From Ruegeria sp. 6PALISEP08 (lineage in GTDB: Bacteria > Pseudomonadota > Alphaproteobacteria > Rhodobacterales > Rhodobacteraceae), in assembly GCF_001238295.1 (NCBI RefSeq), contig NZ_LGXZ01000008.1, positions 144,230 to 208,229 of the forward strand: a stretch of 64,000 bases of DNA, read 5' to 3'. The position numbers and the translations under genes were made by a program. Below the pieces are notes generated by a model. The model was given only the letters and a program-made list of their open reading frames with translations, was not told the origin of the DNA and did not search any database. Position 1 is the stretch's first letter, and each line of letters starts with the position of its first letter. This document shows, one piece after another, positions 8,439-18,623 of the stretch.

Positions 8439-9307
8439 TCGAAGGACGCGTCGCGCACTTCTTTCAGATCAGGAATTACATCAGCCGTTCCGTGCCGCAT
8501 CACCATTAGGGCCGCGGCGCGGTTTGCTTGTAAAATGGCCTGCTCCATCGGCATCCCGCGATCCATACCTGCAAGAACATAACCGGTGAATGTATCGCCC
8601 GCCCCAGTTGTATCCACGGCCTGCACCTTATGTGCCGCAAACTCGACCGGGTCGCTGCCCTGCTGCAGATACCGCGCGCCTTTTGAGCCCAGCGTGACGA
8701 TGACGTGCCGAACCGGCATATCAGATGCGCTCAACCCGGTTTCCTGACGCAGTTGTTCAGCCTCGACCTCGTTGAGGATGAGGAAATCCAAATAGGGCAG
8801 AACCGCCTTCACCGCCTGTGCCTGAAACGGCGCTGCGGCATAACACACGGTTAATCCCAACCGGTGCCCCAATTGCGCAGCTTCCACCTGCGCGTTGGTT
8901 TCATTCTGCAAGATCAGCAGATCACCCGTGTTTGCCGATGACAGCGCCTGCCCCAGATGGCTGACATCCAACGCATGGTTGGCACCTGGATAAAGGATGA
9001 TCAGGTTCTCACCCTCAGCATCCACCGCAATGATCGCGTGCCCAGTAGGCAAATCCACCTCAGAAATAAAAAGCGTATCCACGCCATATTCCGTCAATCG
9101 ATCTTTCGCCCAGCGCCCATCCTGGCCAACAGCGCCAATATGGCTGACACGCGATCCGGCCCGAGCTGCCGCCACCGACATGTTGGCCCCCTTGCCGCCC
9201 AGAAACCGATCCAGTCCAAGGGCAGCCAGGGTTTCCCCCGGCGCGGGCAGATGCGGCAAATCATAGACCATATCCGCGTTGATTGAGCCGAGGTTCCAGA
9301 TTGTCAT
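8435..9307 (-). CDS. rbsK: Ribokinase (PfkB family)
   Basis: A 290-residue PfkB-family sugar kinase. The N-terminal GSINADMVYDLPHLPAPGET and GGKGANMSVAAARAG motifs bind the sugar. The C-terminal DTTGAGDTFTGY carries the anion hole and the catalytic Asp. The predicted reaction is phosphorylation of D-ribose with ATP. No ribose transporter or rbsD is adjacent, so a related pentose or nucleoside substrate cannot be excluded. It ends overlapping msrA and starts four bases after the malic enzyme stop, so it may be transcribed with that gene. Confidence 0.82.
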   Translation of the reverse strand: MTIWNLGSINADMVYDLPHLPAPGETLAALGLDRFLGGKGANMSVAAARAGSRVSHIGAVGQDGRWAKDRLTEYGVDTLFISEVDLPTGHAIIAVDAEGENLIILYPGANHALDVSHLGQALSSANTGDLLILQNETNAQVEAAQLGHRLGLTVCYAAAPFQAQAVKAVLPYLDFLILNEVEAEQLRQETGLSASDMPVRHVIVTLGSKGARYLQQGSDPVEFAAHKVQAVDTTGAGDTFTGYVLAGMDRGMPMEQAILQANRAAALMVMRHGTADVIPDLKEVRDASFD

Positions 9308-9310
9308 GAC

Positions 9311-11566
9311 TTATCCAATGTCACATGAAGCCAGAATGGCCATGTTCAGAATATCGTTGGCGGTCGACACGGTCGAACAGACCTGAATCGGTTTGTCGAT
9401 GCCCGACAGGATCGGACCGATCACGGTCGCGCCACCCATTTCCTGCATCAATTTAGTTGAGATCGACGCCGAGTGCCGCGCCGGAACGATCAGGATATTT
9501 GCCGGGCCGGTCAGCCGCGAGAACGGATAGGCAACCTGCTGATCCACGTTCAGCGCCACATCCACAGTCATCTCGCCTTCATATTCAAAATCAACGCCGC
9601 GTTGGTCCAGAACCGCTGGCGCACGGTGCATTTTCTCAGCGCGCTCCGAAACCGGATAGCCAAAGGTAGAGAAACTGACAAAAGCCACCCGGGGCTCCAG
9701 GCCCATGTGTTGGGCGACGGCTGCGGAACGCTCGGCAATGTTGGCCAGATCGTTTTCGTCCGGCCATTCATGCACCAGCGTGTCGCCAATCAGAACGATC
9801 CGACCCTTGTGCAACAATGCCGTCACACCAGCAGCGCCATGAGCGGCATCCGCGTCAAACACATGGTTGATCCGGTCAAGCACATGTGCAGACTTGCGCG
9901 TTGCTCCGGTGACCAGGCCGTCGCCATGACCATGCGCCAACATCAGCGACGAAAATACGTGCCGATCCCGCGCCGCCAGGCGGTGAATATCCTTGCGATC
10001 AAAGCCTTTACGCTGCAGGCGTTCGTAGAGGAAATTCGAATAGGTCTCGAGATGCGCCGTGTTGGCGGCATTCACCACCTCCAACTCGCGTACGGCATCG
10101 CCCAATCCCGCTTCTTCCAGCTTCAGTTTGACGTCGTCGGCTCGGCCAACCACCAGCGCTTTGCCAAAGCCCGAGCGCTGATACATGACTGCTGCACGCA
10201 ACACGCGGGGATCATCGCCCTCGGCAAATATCATGCGGCTTTGCGCCTGACGCGCGCGCGCGTTCAAGCCACGCAGGATGCTGGCCGTCGGGTCCATCCG
10301 GGATTTGAGGCTCAACTCATAGGCTTCCATGTCAATGATCGGACGGCGTGCGGCCCCTGTGTTCATCCCGGCTTTCGCAACAGCTGGAGGAATACGGTGG
10401 ATCAGGCGCGGGTCAAACGGCGTCGGGATGATATAGTCGCGCCCAAAGGTCAGCGATTTGCCATACGCCATGGCAACCTCATCCGGTACATCTTCGCGCG
10501 CCAGATTGGCCAGCGCATGGGCACAGGCAATTTTCATCTCGTCATTGATAGCCCTGGCGTGGATGTCCAAGGCGCCTCGGAACAGATAGGGGAAGCCCAG
10601 AACGTTGTTCACCTGGTTCGGGTAGTCGCTGCGCCCGGTCGCCACGATGGCATCAACGCGGACTTCGTGCGCTTCTTCTGGTGTGATCTCGGGATCGGGG
10701 TTCGCCATCGCGAAAATCACCGGATTATCGGCCATGCTGGCGACCATCTCCTGCGTGACTGCACCTTTGACCGACACGCCCAGGAACACATCCGCGTCCT
10801 TCATGGCATCTTCCAGCGTGCGCAGATCCGTGGTGATTGCGTGGGCGGACTTCCACTGGTTCATACCTTCGGTCCGGCCCTGATAGATCACACCTTTGGT
10901 GTCACAGACGATGCAATTCTCGTGCCGCGCGCCCATCGCTTTCAGCAATTCGATACAAGCGATCCCTGCCGCACCCGCACCATTCAAGACGATTTTCACA
11001 TCCTCGATCTTTTTGCCCGAGATATGCAGGGCGTTCAGCAGGCCCGCCGCACAAATCACCGCAGTACCGTGCTGGTCATCGTGGAAGACTGGGATGTCCA
11101 TCTCTTCCTTCAGGCGCTGTTCGATGATGAAACATTCGGGCGCCTTGATGTCCTCAAGGTTGATACCGCCAAATGTCGGTCCCATCAGGCGCACGGCGCG
11201 ACAGAACTCATCCGGGTCTTCGGTGTCCAGTTCGATATCGATCGAGTTCACATCGGCGAACCGTTTGAACAGGACCGATTTACCCTCCATCACCGGCTTC
11301 GAGCCCAGTGCACCAAGGTTGCCAAGACCCAGAACCGCGGTTCCGTTTGAAATCACGGCCACCAAGTTGCCCTTGTTGGTGTAGTCATAAGCCGTTTCGG
11401 GATTTGCCGCGATTGCTTCACATGGAACAGCCACACCGGGGCTATAAGCAAGCGACAGATCACGCTGTGTGGTCATGGGAACGGTGGCCTGCACCTCCCA
11501 CTTGCCGGGGGTGGGGTCGAGGTGAAAGGCCAGTGCTTCTTCTTTGGTGATCTTCGCTTTGGGCAT
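9311..11566 (-). CDS. maeB: NADP-dependent malic enzyme with C-terminal phosphotransacetylase-like domain
   Basis: At 751 residues this is the large MaeB type. An N-terminal malic enzyme domain (about 1-430; AYSPGVAVPC, HDDQHGTAV, NGAGAAGIAC) is fused to a phosphotransacetylase-like domain (about 430-751) that is usually regulatory. It converts malate to pyruvate and CO2 with NADPH formation. The longest frame adds 53 residues, but the family start is MPKAKITKEEAL at 11566. It is divergent from mutS, and upstream frames of both would overlap, which supports the shorter starts. Confidence 0.92.
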   Translation of the reverse strand: MPKAKITKEEALAFHLDPTPGKWEVQATVPMTTQRDLSLAYSPGVAVPCEAIAANPETAYDYTNKGNLVAVISNGTAVLGLGNLGALGSKPVMEGKSVLFKRFADVNSIDIELDTEDPDEFCRAVRLMGPTFGGINLEDIKAPECFIIEQRLKEEMDIPVFHDDQHGTAVICAAGLLNALHISGKKIEDVKIVLNGAGAAGIACIELLKAMGARHENCIVCDTKGVIYQGRTEGMNQWKSAHAITTDLRTLEDAMKDADVFLGVSVKGAVTQEMVASMADNPVIFAMANPDPEITPEEAHEVRVDAIVATGRSDYPNQVNNVLGFPYLFRGALDIHARAINDEMKIACAHALANLAREDVPDEVAMAYGKSLTFGRDYIIPTPFDPRLIHRIPPAVAKAGMNTGAARRPIIDMEAYELSLKSRMDPTASILRGLNARARQAQSRMIFAEGDDPRVLRAAVMYQRSGFGKALVVGRADDVKLKLEEAGLGDAVRELEVVNAANTAHLETYSNFLYERLQRKGFDRKDIHRLAARDRHVFSSLMLAHGHGDGLVTGATRKSAHVLDRINHVFDADAAHGAAGVTALLHKGRIVLIGDTLVHEWPDENDLANIAERSAAVAQHMGLEPRVAFVSFSTFGYPVSERAEKMHRAPAVLDQRGVDFEYEGEMTVDVALNVDQQVAYPFSRLTGPANILIVPARHSASISTKLMQEMGGATVIGPILSGIDKPIQVCSTVSTANDILNMAILASCDIG

Positions 11567-11711
11567 GGAATAGGTCGTTTCTTTACAACTGTGGGACTTG
11601 TGCGTGATAGCGCAGGCAACGGCGCGCCTCAACGAGAATACGTTTTCGCCTTTCGTCGCGGGGGCCGGGTTTGTAAGGTCGCGCCCGGAATACGCCAAAA
11701 GGGGGCCGCTT

Positions 11712-14345
11712 TTGTCCACAGTCACGCCGATGATGGCGCAATATCTCGAAATTAAAAAGGCCCACGCCGATGCCCTGCTGTTTTATCGCATGGGCGACTT
11801 TTACGAGATGTTCTTTGAAGATGCCGTCAATGCAGCCGAAGCGCTGGACATCGCCCTGACCAAGCGCGGCAAGCACAACGGCGAAGACATTCCGATGTGC
11901 GGCGTGCCGGTGCATTCGGCCGAAGGTTACTTGCTAACTCTGATCCGCAAGGGTTTTCGTGTCGCTGTATGCGAACAGATGGAAAGCCCCGCAGAAGCCA
12001 AAAAAAGAGGCTCTAAATCAGTCGTAAGGCGCGATGTGGTGCGTCTGGTCACGCCCGGAACGCTGACCGAAGACGCCCTGCTTGAAGCCCGCCGCCACAA
12101 CTTTCTGGCCGCCTATGCCGAGGTGCGGGATGAAGCCGCGCTGGCTTGGGCCGACATCTCGACCGGCGCGTTTCACGTGATGCCTTTGACCGGCGCGCGC
12201 CTCAGCCCCGAACTGGCGCGGCTGGCCCCTTCCGAGTTGATCGTGGCCGACGGAGTGCAAGACAAGATCAATGAACCGGTTCGGGATCTGGGGATTTCTC
12301 TGACACCTGTGGGACGCGCCAGCTTTGACAGCGCAGCGGCGGAAAAGCGCATTTGCGGTTTGTTTCACGTCGGTGCGCTGGATGCATTCGGGAATTTCGG
12401 TCGCGCCGAAGTTTCGGCGATGGGTGCACTGATCGACTATCTTGAGATCACGCAAAAAGGCAAATTGCCCCTGCTGCAAACCCCTCTCAAGGAATCAGAA
12501 GACCGCGTCGTGCAGATCGATGCCGCCACGCGCCGCAATCTGGAACTGACGCGATCTCTCTCTGGTGGTCGCGCCGGGTCTTTGTTGTCCGTGGTCGATC
12601 GCACCGTGACACCGGGCGGAGCACGATTGTTGGAACAACGCCTGTCCAGCCCGTCCCGAAATCTGGACGTGATCCATGCGCGCCTGGATGCAGTAAGCTT
12701 CGCAGCGGAAGACAGCCTGATTGCGTCAGACCTGCGTGAAGCACTGCGGAAAACACCGGATCTGGACCGCGCCTTGTCTCGCTTGTCGCTGGAACGGGGT
12801 GGTCCGCGCGATCTGGCTGCCATCCGCAACGGGTTGGAGCAAGCGGCCGCAATTGCCAACTTGTGCAGTGTTCAAGAGTTGCCAGTATTGCTATCTACCG
12901 CCGTTCAAAACCTGACCGGGTTTGACGATCTCTTAAACCTTCTGGACGAAGCGTTGGTTGCGGAACCGCCCCTGCTGGCGCGTGACGGCGGCTTCATCGC
13001 CCCCGGTTTCGAAGCCGAACTGGACGAAGCCCGCACCCTGCGCGACGAAGGCCGCTCGGTCATCGCCGGCTTTCAGCAGAAATACGCGGAACACACGGGT
13101 ATCACCTCGCTTAAGATCAAGCACAACAACGTGCTGGGGTATTTCATCGAAACCACGGCAACCCATGCCGAGAAGATGCTGAGCCCACCGTTCAGCGAGA
13201 CCTATATTCATCGTCAGACTACCGCCAATCAGGTGCGGTTCACCACCGTTGAACTCTCTGAGATCGAAACCCGTATCCTAAACGCCGGGAATCTGGCACT
13301 TGAGATCGAAAAGCGGCTCTATCAAGGGCTTTCTGATGATATTTTGGCCCTTGCGGCGCGACTTAATCAAGCCGCCCGTGGGTTGGCGGAGCTGGATTTG
13401 ACCGCCGCGCTCGCCGATTTGGCGCGCGGAGAAAACTGGTGCCGACCACAAGTGGACACATCGCGCACGTTCAGCGTGGTGGGCGGTCGACATCCGGTCG
13501 TTGAACACGCCCTGCGGCAGCAAAGCGGCGATGCCTTCATTGCCAACGACTGCGATCTCAGCGCGGATGACGGTGCGGCCATCTGGTTGCTGACCGGCCC
13601 CAACATGGCTGGTAAATCGACCTTCCTGCGCCAAAACGCCCTGATCGCTCTGCTGGCACAAATAGGTAGCTATGTGCCTGCTGAACAAGCCCATATCGGT
13701 GTTGTCAGCCAATTGTTCAGCCGGGTCGGCGCGTCGGATGACCTGGCCCGAGGACGCTCGACTTTCATGGTCGAAATGGTCGAAACCGCTGCAATTCTAA
13801 ACCAGGCCGATGACCGCGCCCTGGTTATCCTCGATGAAATCGGGCGTGGAACAGCAACTTATGATGGGTTGTCCATTGCCTGGGCGACTCTGGAGCATCT
13901 GCACGCCATCAACAAATGCCGCGCTCTGTTCGCCACACACTATCACGAGCTTACCGCTTTGGCTGGTAAACTGGAAGGCGTGGACAACGCAACCGTTGCG
14001 GTCAAGGAATGGGAAGGTGAGGTGATCTTCCTGCACGAGGTCCACAAAGGCGCCGCCGACCGATCTTACGGTGTGCAAGTTGCACAGCTTGCCGGCCTGC
14101 CCACGTCGGTCGTGGAACGAGCCCGTATCGTATTGGATCAACTCGAGAAAACCGAGCGGGAAGGCGGCAAGCAGAAGGCCCTGATCGACGATCTGCCGTT
14201 GTTTTCAGCCGTGTCGCCACCTCCGCCACCTGCCCCAAAGGCATCTCCTGTCACGGATATGTTGAACGATGTCTTGCCCGACGAACTCAGCCCCCGCGAA
14301 GCGCTCGACCTGATCTACAAACTGAAAGAGGCGGCCAGATCCTGA
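11712..14345 (+). CDS. mutS: DNA mismatch repair protein MutS
   Basis: MutS recognises mismatches and starts repair with MutL. The mismatch-binding N-terminus has RMGDFYEMFFEDA, the ATPase has the Walker A GPNMAGKST and the Walker B LVILDEIGRGT, and the C-terminus ends with a helix-turn-helix. I chose a TTG start at 11712 (877 residues). It follows an AGGGGGC ribosome-binding sequence and gives the family N-terminus STVTPMMAQYLEIK. An ATG at 11598 would add 38 non-conserved residues and run close to the divergent malic enzyme start. An ATG at 11730 is the shortest option. Confidence 0.93.
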   Translation: MSTVTPMMAQYLEIKKAHADALLFYRMGDFYEMFFEDAVNAAEALDIALTKRGKHNGEDIPMCGVPVHSAEGYLLTLIRKGFRVAVCEQMESPAEAKKRGSKSVVRRDVVRLVTPGTLTEDALLEARRHNFLAAYAEVRDEAALAWADISTGAFHVMPLTGARLSPELARLAPSELIVADGVQDKINEPVRDLGISLTPVGRASFDSAAAEKRICGLFHVGALDAFGNFGRAEVSAMGALIDYLEITQKGKLPLLQTPLKESEDRVVQIDAATRRNLELTRSLSGGRAGSLLSVVDRTVTPGGARLLEQRLSSPSRNLDVIHARLDAVSFAAEDSLIASDLREALRKTPDLDRALSRLSLERGGPRDLAAIRNGLEQAAAIANLCSVQELPVLLSTAVQNLTGFDDLLNLLDEALVAEPPLLARDGGFIAPGFEAELDEARTLRDEGRSVIAGFQQKYAEHTGITSLKIKHNNVLGYFIETTATHAEKMLSPPFSETYIHRQTTANQVRFTTVELSEIETRILNAGNLALEIEKRLYQGLSDDILALAARLNQAARGLAELDLTAALADLARGENWCRPQVDTSRTFSVVGGRHPVVEHALRQQSGDAFIANDCDLSADDGAAIWLLTGPNMAGKSTFLRQNALIALLAQIGSYVPAEQAHIGVVSQLFSRVGASDDLARGRSTFMVEMVETAAILNQADDRALVILDEIGRGTATYDGLSIAWATLEHLHAINKCRALFATHYHELTALAGKLEGVDNATVAVKEWEGEVIFLHEVHKGAADRSYGVQVAQLAGLPTSVVERARIVLDQLEKTEREGGKQKALIDDLPLFSAVSPPPPPAPKASPVTDMLNDVLPDELSPREALDLIYKLKEAARS

Positions 14346-14401
14346 CCGCCCCTATATCTTCAATAATTCTTGCGCTAAATGCTTAGCTTCTTTGAAGCCA
14401 A

Positions 14402-14965
14402 TTAGCTTGCAGGCATCGAAGACACGCCCACCTGCGCCGGACGCAGCAGGCGGTCGTGCAGCATAAACCCTTCGGCGGAAACCTGAATGATGTCTCCGGC
14501 CTTGGTGCCCGGCACCGGTGCCTCAAACATGGCCTCATGCACATTGGGATCGAACCGGTCGCCAACCTCAGGTGTGATCACCTCAATCCCGTGCTTCTGG
14601 AACACATCCTTCAACGCACGCATCGTCAGCTCAACGCCTTCCAGCAGACCGGCGGCAACTTCTTTCTGCTCATCCGTCGCGGCTTCAAGCGCACGTTTCA
14701 TGTTGTCGTAAACCGGCAGCATGTCGCGGGCCAGTCTCGACCCGCCATACTGTTCCGCATCGCGACGCGCCTTGTCGCCACGTTTACGCGCATTCTCGGC
14801 ATCTGCCAATGCGCGCATGAATTTGTCTTTGTAGTCGTCCCGCTCGGCACGCAGCGCGTCCAGCTCCAGTTCTTCTTCGCTGATATCCATCAGCTCTTCG
14901 GCCAGCTCTTCCGCTTCGGCGGTTGCGATATCGTCCAGAAAATCTTCGTTCTTGGGCTCTGCCAT
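14402..14965 (-). CDS. grpE: Nucleotide exchange factor GrpE
   Basis: A 187-residue cytosolic co-chaperone that releases ADP from DnaK. It has an acidic, Glu-rich N-terminal segment, a long coiled coil (about 35-90; ERDDYKDKFMRALADAEN), and the C-terminal beta domain with NVHEAMFEAP. It lies 10 bases after hrcA on the same strand, the usual alphaproteobacterial hrcA-grpE heat-shock operon. dnaK is not in the window. It converges with mutS across a 56-base gap that holds only weak stem-loops. Confidence 0.95.
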   Translation of the reverse strand: MAEPKNEDFLDDIATAEAEELAEELMDISEEELELDALRAERDDYKDKFMRALADAENARKRGDKARRDAEQYGGSRLARDMLPVYDNMKRALEAATDEQKEVAAGLLEGVELTMRALKDVFQKHGIEVITPEVGDRFDPNVHEAMFEAPVPGTKAGDIIQVSAEGFMLHDRLLRPAQVGVSSMPAS

Positions 14966-14975
14966 CTCTTACCCT

Positions 14976-16040
14976 CTAGCTCCGGTCGGATATCAGTTTT
15001 CCGACCAGTTGCGCCGTATAATCCACAATCGGCACGATCCGTCCATAATTCAGACGCGTGGGTCCGATGACCCCGACCGCACCGATTATCTTTCGATCAG
15101 CGTTCATATATGGAGACACCACCAAAGAGGAACCCGAAAGTGAGAAAAGTTTGTTCTCAGACCCAATAAAAATGCGCACACCTTCGCCATCTTCGGTCAA
15201 TTCAAGAAATTCTGCGATGTCCCGCTTGCGTTCCAGATCATCAAACAGGGTCCGAATCCGTTCAAGTTCCTCGACCTGACCCGGTTCGTTCAACAGATTC
15301 GCTCGCCCGCGCACGATCAAACGGGCCGAGTCGCTACCATCTCCGTCCCAGGCGGCCATTCCGCTTTCCACCATCTCACGCGCCAGAATGTCGATTTCCT
15401 GCTTGCGTGCATCGATCTGCGTCTGCATCTGCCGACGCACTTCGCTAAGCGTTCGCCCCTCGATGAGCGCATTGAGGAAGTTCGCGGCCTCGCGCATTGA
15501 ACTGGGGGTTTGTCCAGGTGGTGGGCTGAACAGACGGTTTTCCACATGACCATCCGAGAAAACCAGAACCACCAAAGCCCGATCATGGCCCAGCGATACG
15601 AATTCAATATGCTTGATTTCCGATTCATACTTGGGCGTCAATACCAGCGACGCCCCTTGTGTCACGTGTGACAAAGCCGAACCCACACGGTCGAGCATAC
15701 CGCCAACATCGCCCGTGTTAGAGCCTAAAGTCTGTTCCAGTTTCTGCCGATCATCCGCGCCCAGATCTCCGACCTCAAGCAACCCGTCCACAAACATCCG
15801 CAGACCCTGCTGCGTCGGAATTCGACCGGCACTGACATGAGGGCTGTCCAAAAGGCCCAGGAATTCCAGATCCTGCATCACATTGCGAACGGTGGCGGCG
15901 CTGACTTTCTCGGACAAGGTACGCGTCAACGTACGGCTGCCGACGGGTTCACCGCTTTCCAGATAGCTCTCGACAATCAGCCGGAACACTTCCCGTGACC
16001 GGGTGTTCATTTCGTCCAGAATCTTGCTTGCTTCGCTCAT
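14976..16040 (-). CDS. hrcA: Heat-inducible transcription repressor HrcA
   Basis: A 354-residue repressor that binds CIRCE operators of chaperone operons and is held active by GroEL. An N-terminal winged helix (about 15-90; LESGEPVGSRTLTRTL, SAATVRNVMQDLEFLGLL) is followed by the GAF-like HrcA domain. It heads the operon with grpE and is divergent from rph. I did not find a clear CIRCE inverted repeat in the 112-base gap upstream, so control by HrcA of this operon itself is not evident from the sequence. Confidence 0.95.
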   Translation of the reverse strand: MSEASKILDEMNTRSREVFRLIVESYLESGEPVGSRTLTRTLSEKVSAATVRNVMQDLEFLGLLDSPHVSAGRIPTQQGLRMFVDGLLEVGDLGADDRQKLEQTLGSNTGDVGGMLDRVGSALSHVTQGASLVLTPKYESEIKHIEFVSLGHDRALVVLVFSDGHVENRLFSPPPGQTPSSMREAANFLNALIEGRTLSEVRRQMQTQIDARKQEIDILAREMVESGMAAWDGDGSDSARLIVRGRANLLNEPGQVEELERIRTLFDDLERKRDIAEFLELTEDGEGVRIFIGSENKLFSLSGSSLVVSPYMNADRKIIGAVGVIGPTRLNYGRIVPIVDYTAQLVGKLISDRS

Positions 16041-16152
16041 GCGTCTTCCCCTGCTCGTTCGTCATTAAATAGCAGGCAAATGAAAGGTCAATCGGGGTTG
16101 CATCGTAACGCTGCGGGGCGTTATCCCCAACTCAGCAAACAAAGGAATTCCG

Positions 16153-16866
16153 ATGCGACCCTCTGGAAGAGATTTAAGCGAAATGCGCGCCGTTTCAATC
16201 GAAACGGGGTTCACCAAACATGCCGAAGGTTCCTGCCTGATCAAAATGGGCGACACACACGTATTGTGCACTGCAACGATCGAGGATCGCGTGCCGCCCT
16301 TTATCAAGGGTTCGGGCCTGGGCTGGGTCACAGCAGAGTACGGTATGCTACCCCGCGCCACCAACACCCGGATGCGGCGTGAAGCTGCCAGTGGCAAGCA
16401 AGGCGGTCGTACTGTGGAAATCCAGCGTCTGATCGGCCGCGCCCTGCGCGCCGGTGTGGATCGCGTTGCACTGGGTGAGCGTCAGATCACCGTGGACTGC
16501 GATGTGATTCAGGCAGATGGTGGGACACGTTGCGCCTCGATCACCGGCGGATGGGTGGCCCTGCGCCTGGCTGTGAACAAGCTGATGAAAACGGGCGACG
16601 TGATCTCGGACCCCTTGGTAGACCCTGTTGCGGCTGTGTCCTGCGGTATTTATGCCGGTCAGCCGGTGCTGGATTTGGATTATCCCGAAGACAGCGAAGC
16701 CGGTGTCGATGGCAACTTCATCATGACCGGATCGGGTAAACTGATCGAAGTGCAGATGAGTGCCGAAGGTTCTGTCTTTAGCCGTGCGCAAATGGATCAG
16801 CTGATGGATCTGGCCGAAAAGGGCGTCGGCGAATTGGCTGCTGCCCAGAAAGCCGCAACGGCATGA
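16153..16866 (+). CDS. rph: Ribonuclease PH
   Basis: A 237-residue phosphate-dependent 3'-5' exoribonuclease that trims tRNA 3' ends. Family motifs are [12 protein letters not shown] at the start, [12 protein letters not shown], and [18 protein letters not shown] with the phosphate and metal site residues. AAAGGA precedes the ATG by 6 bases. It is divergent from hrcA, and the rdgB start overlaps its stop (ATGA), so rph-rdgB-hemW form one operon. Confidence 0.96.
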   Translation: MRPSGRDLSEMRAVSIETGFTKHAEGSCLIKMGDTHVLCTATIEDRVPPFIKGSGLGWVTAEYGMLPRATNTRMRREAASGKQGGRTVEIQRLIGRALRAGVDRVALGERQITVDCDVIQADGGTRCASITGGWVALRLAVNKLMKTGDVISDPLVDPVAAVSCGIYAGQPVLDLDYPEDSEAGVDGNFIMTGSGKLIEVQMSAEGSVFSRAQMDQLMDLAEKGVGELAAAQKAATA

Positions 16867-17477
16867 CCCGCACGTTCGATGGGGACAGGCTGCTGGTCGC
16901 CACCCATAACAAAGGCAAACTTGAAGAGGTGACGCATCTCCTCGAGCCATTTGGTGTCACTGTTGTGGGTGCTGGGGATATGAACTTGCCCGAGCCGGAA
17001 GAAACCGAGGACACATTTGTAGGCAACGCGCGGATCAAAGCCCACGCCGCCGCCAAAGCCACGGGTCTGCCTGCCCTGTCGGACGATTCCGGGATCACCA
17101 TCGATGCGCTGGACGGCGCGCCCGGTGTCTACACTGCGGATTGGGCGGAAACCGGCAACGGCCGCGATTTCCTGATGGCCATGACCCGCGCGCATGATGA
17201 GTTGGAGGCAAAAAACGCCCCACACCCCCGCACCGCGCAATTCCGTAGTACTCTGGTGCTGGCTTGGCCCGACGGCCATGATGAAGTGTTCGAAGGCATC
17301 GCCCCCGGCCACCTGGTCTGGCCCATTCGTGGTGAAGGCGGATTTGGCTACGACCCGATGTTTGTTCCTGACGGGTACGACATTACATTTGCCGAGATGG
17401 ATCGCTGGGAAAAGAACAAGATCAGCCACCGCGGCCGCGCGGTTGAGAAGTTCGTGAAAGGCTGCTTTGGCAGATGA
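16863..17477 (+). CDS. rdgB: XTP/dITP diphosphatase (HAM1 family)
   Basis: A 204-residue house-cleaning enzyme that hydrolyses non-canonical purine nucleoside triphosphates (dITP, XTP). Diagnostic segments are [14 protein letters not shown] at the start, [24 protein letters not shown], and [11 protein letters not shown] near the end. It overlaps rph by 4 bases and its 3' end overlaps the hemW start by 11 bases, consistent with coupled translation. Confidence 0.95.
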   Translation: MTRTFDGDRLLVATHNKGKLEEVTHLLEPFGVTVVGAGDMNLPEPEETEDTFVGNARIKAHAAAKATGLPALSDDSGITIDALDGAPGVYTADWAETGNGRDFLMAMTRAHDELEAKNAPHPRTAQFRSTLVLAWPDGHDEVFEGIAPGHLVWPIRGEGGFGYDPMFVPDGYDITFAEMDRWEKNKISHRGRAVEKFVKGCFGR

Positions 17478-18621
17478 TTGGCGCAACGGGGGCTTTGGCC
17501 TGTATGTCCATTGGCCTTTTTGCGAGGCCAAATGCCCCTATTGCGATTTCAACAGCCATGTTTCAAATAAAATTGATCAAAAACAATGGCTTGGCTGTTA
17601 TCTGATCGAGCTGAAACGCTCTGCCGCTGAAACGCCAGATCGGGTACTGAACACGATCTTTTTTGGGGGTGGCACCCCCTCCCTGATGGACCCGGAAACC
17701 GTTTCTGCGGTTATTGATGAGGCGCGCGCGCTCTGGCACCCCTCCAACGACATGGAAATCACGCTGGAGGCCAATCCCGGCTCGGTCGAGGCTGGCCGGT
17801 TTGCGGCCTATCGGGACGCGGGCGTCAATAGAATCTCGATGGGGGTTCAGGCCCTGAATGACGAAGATTTGCGTCGCCTGGGCCGCATTCATTCAGTTGC
17901 CGAGGCCCGCGCCGCCTTTGACATCGCCCGGACCTGCTTTGATCGCGTCAGTTTTGATCTGATCTATGCCAGACAGCACCAAACACCCGAAGCCTGGCGT
18001 GCGGAACTAAGCGAAGCCCTGTCGATGGCCGTGGACCACCTGTCGCTGTACCAATTGACGATCGAGGACGGAACTGCCTTTGGCGACCGCTATGCCGTTG
18101 GAAAACTACGTGGTCTGCCAGAGGACGACAGCGCCGCCGACATGTATCTGATCACGCAGGAAATTTGTGAAGCACATGGGTTACCCGCTTATGAGGTGTC
18201 CAACCACGCGCGCACGGGCGCGCAGTCGCAACACAATCTGATCTATTGGCGTTACGGAGACTATGTGGGCATTGGTCCCGGTGCCCATGGGCGACTTACT
18301 CTGAACGAACAGAAATACGCGACCGAGACCTACCTGAATCCACAGCGCTGGCTTGATGCGACTACGCGCAGCAGCGGAGAGAAAGGGCGAACAGCGCTAA
18401 CTCTTGAAGATCAGGCCAATGAATACCTTATGATGGGTATGAGGATTTCAGAAGGCCTAGATACAGATAGGTGGGAGCGCTTAGCGGGTCGAAAGCTCTC
18501 AGAAGATACCATTGACCACCTGATCGGGATCAAAATGATTGAACATGAAAACGGCAGGCTTCGGGCAACAGCAGACGGTCGTGCCGTACTGAACGCCGTC
18601 ATTCGGGAGCTTTTGAGCTAA
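17467..18621 (+). CDS. hemW: Radical SAM protein HemW (haem chaperone, formerly HemN-like)
   Basis: A 384-residue radical SAM protein with the [4Fe-4S] motif C-E-A-K-C-P-Y-C-D-F near residues 19-28 and the FFGGGTPSLM segment. It belongs to the HemW branch, thought to deliver haem, not to true oxygen-independent coproporphyrinogen oxidase HemN: the protein is short and starts with the HemW-type YVHWPFCEAKCPYCDFN. The start is a TTG inside the end of rdgB, with no in-frame ATG placed better. Confidence 0.9.
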   Translation: MADDWRNGGFGLYVHWPFCEAKCPYCDFNSHVSNKIDQKQWLGCYLIELKRSAAETPDRVLNTIFFGGGTPSLMDPETVSAVIDEARALWHPSNDMEITLEANPGSVEAGRFAAYRDAGVNRISMGVQALNDEDLRRLGRIHSVAEARAAFDIARTCFDRVSFDLIYARQHQTPEAWRAELSEALSMAVDHLSLYQLTIEDGTAFGDRYAVGKLRGLPEDDSAADMYLITQEICEAHGLPAYEVSNHARTGAQSQHNLIYWRYGDYVGIGPGAHGRLTLNEQKYATETYLNPQRWLDATTRSSGEKGRTALTLEDQANEYLMMGMRISEGLDTDRWERLAGRKLSEDTIDHLIGIKMIEHENGRLRATADGRAVLNAVIRELLS

Positions 18622-18623
18622 CC

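Noticed and set aside
9473..11350. A 625-codon open frame on the plus strand
   Set aside because: It is entirely antisense to the malic enzyme and has no recognisable domain; long antisense frames are expected in GC-rich genes.
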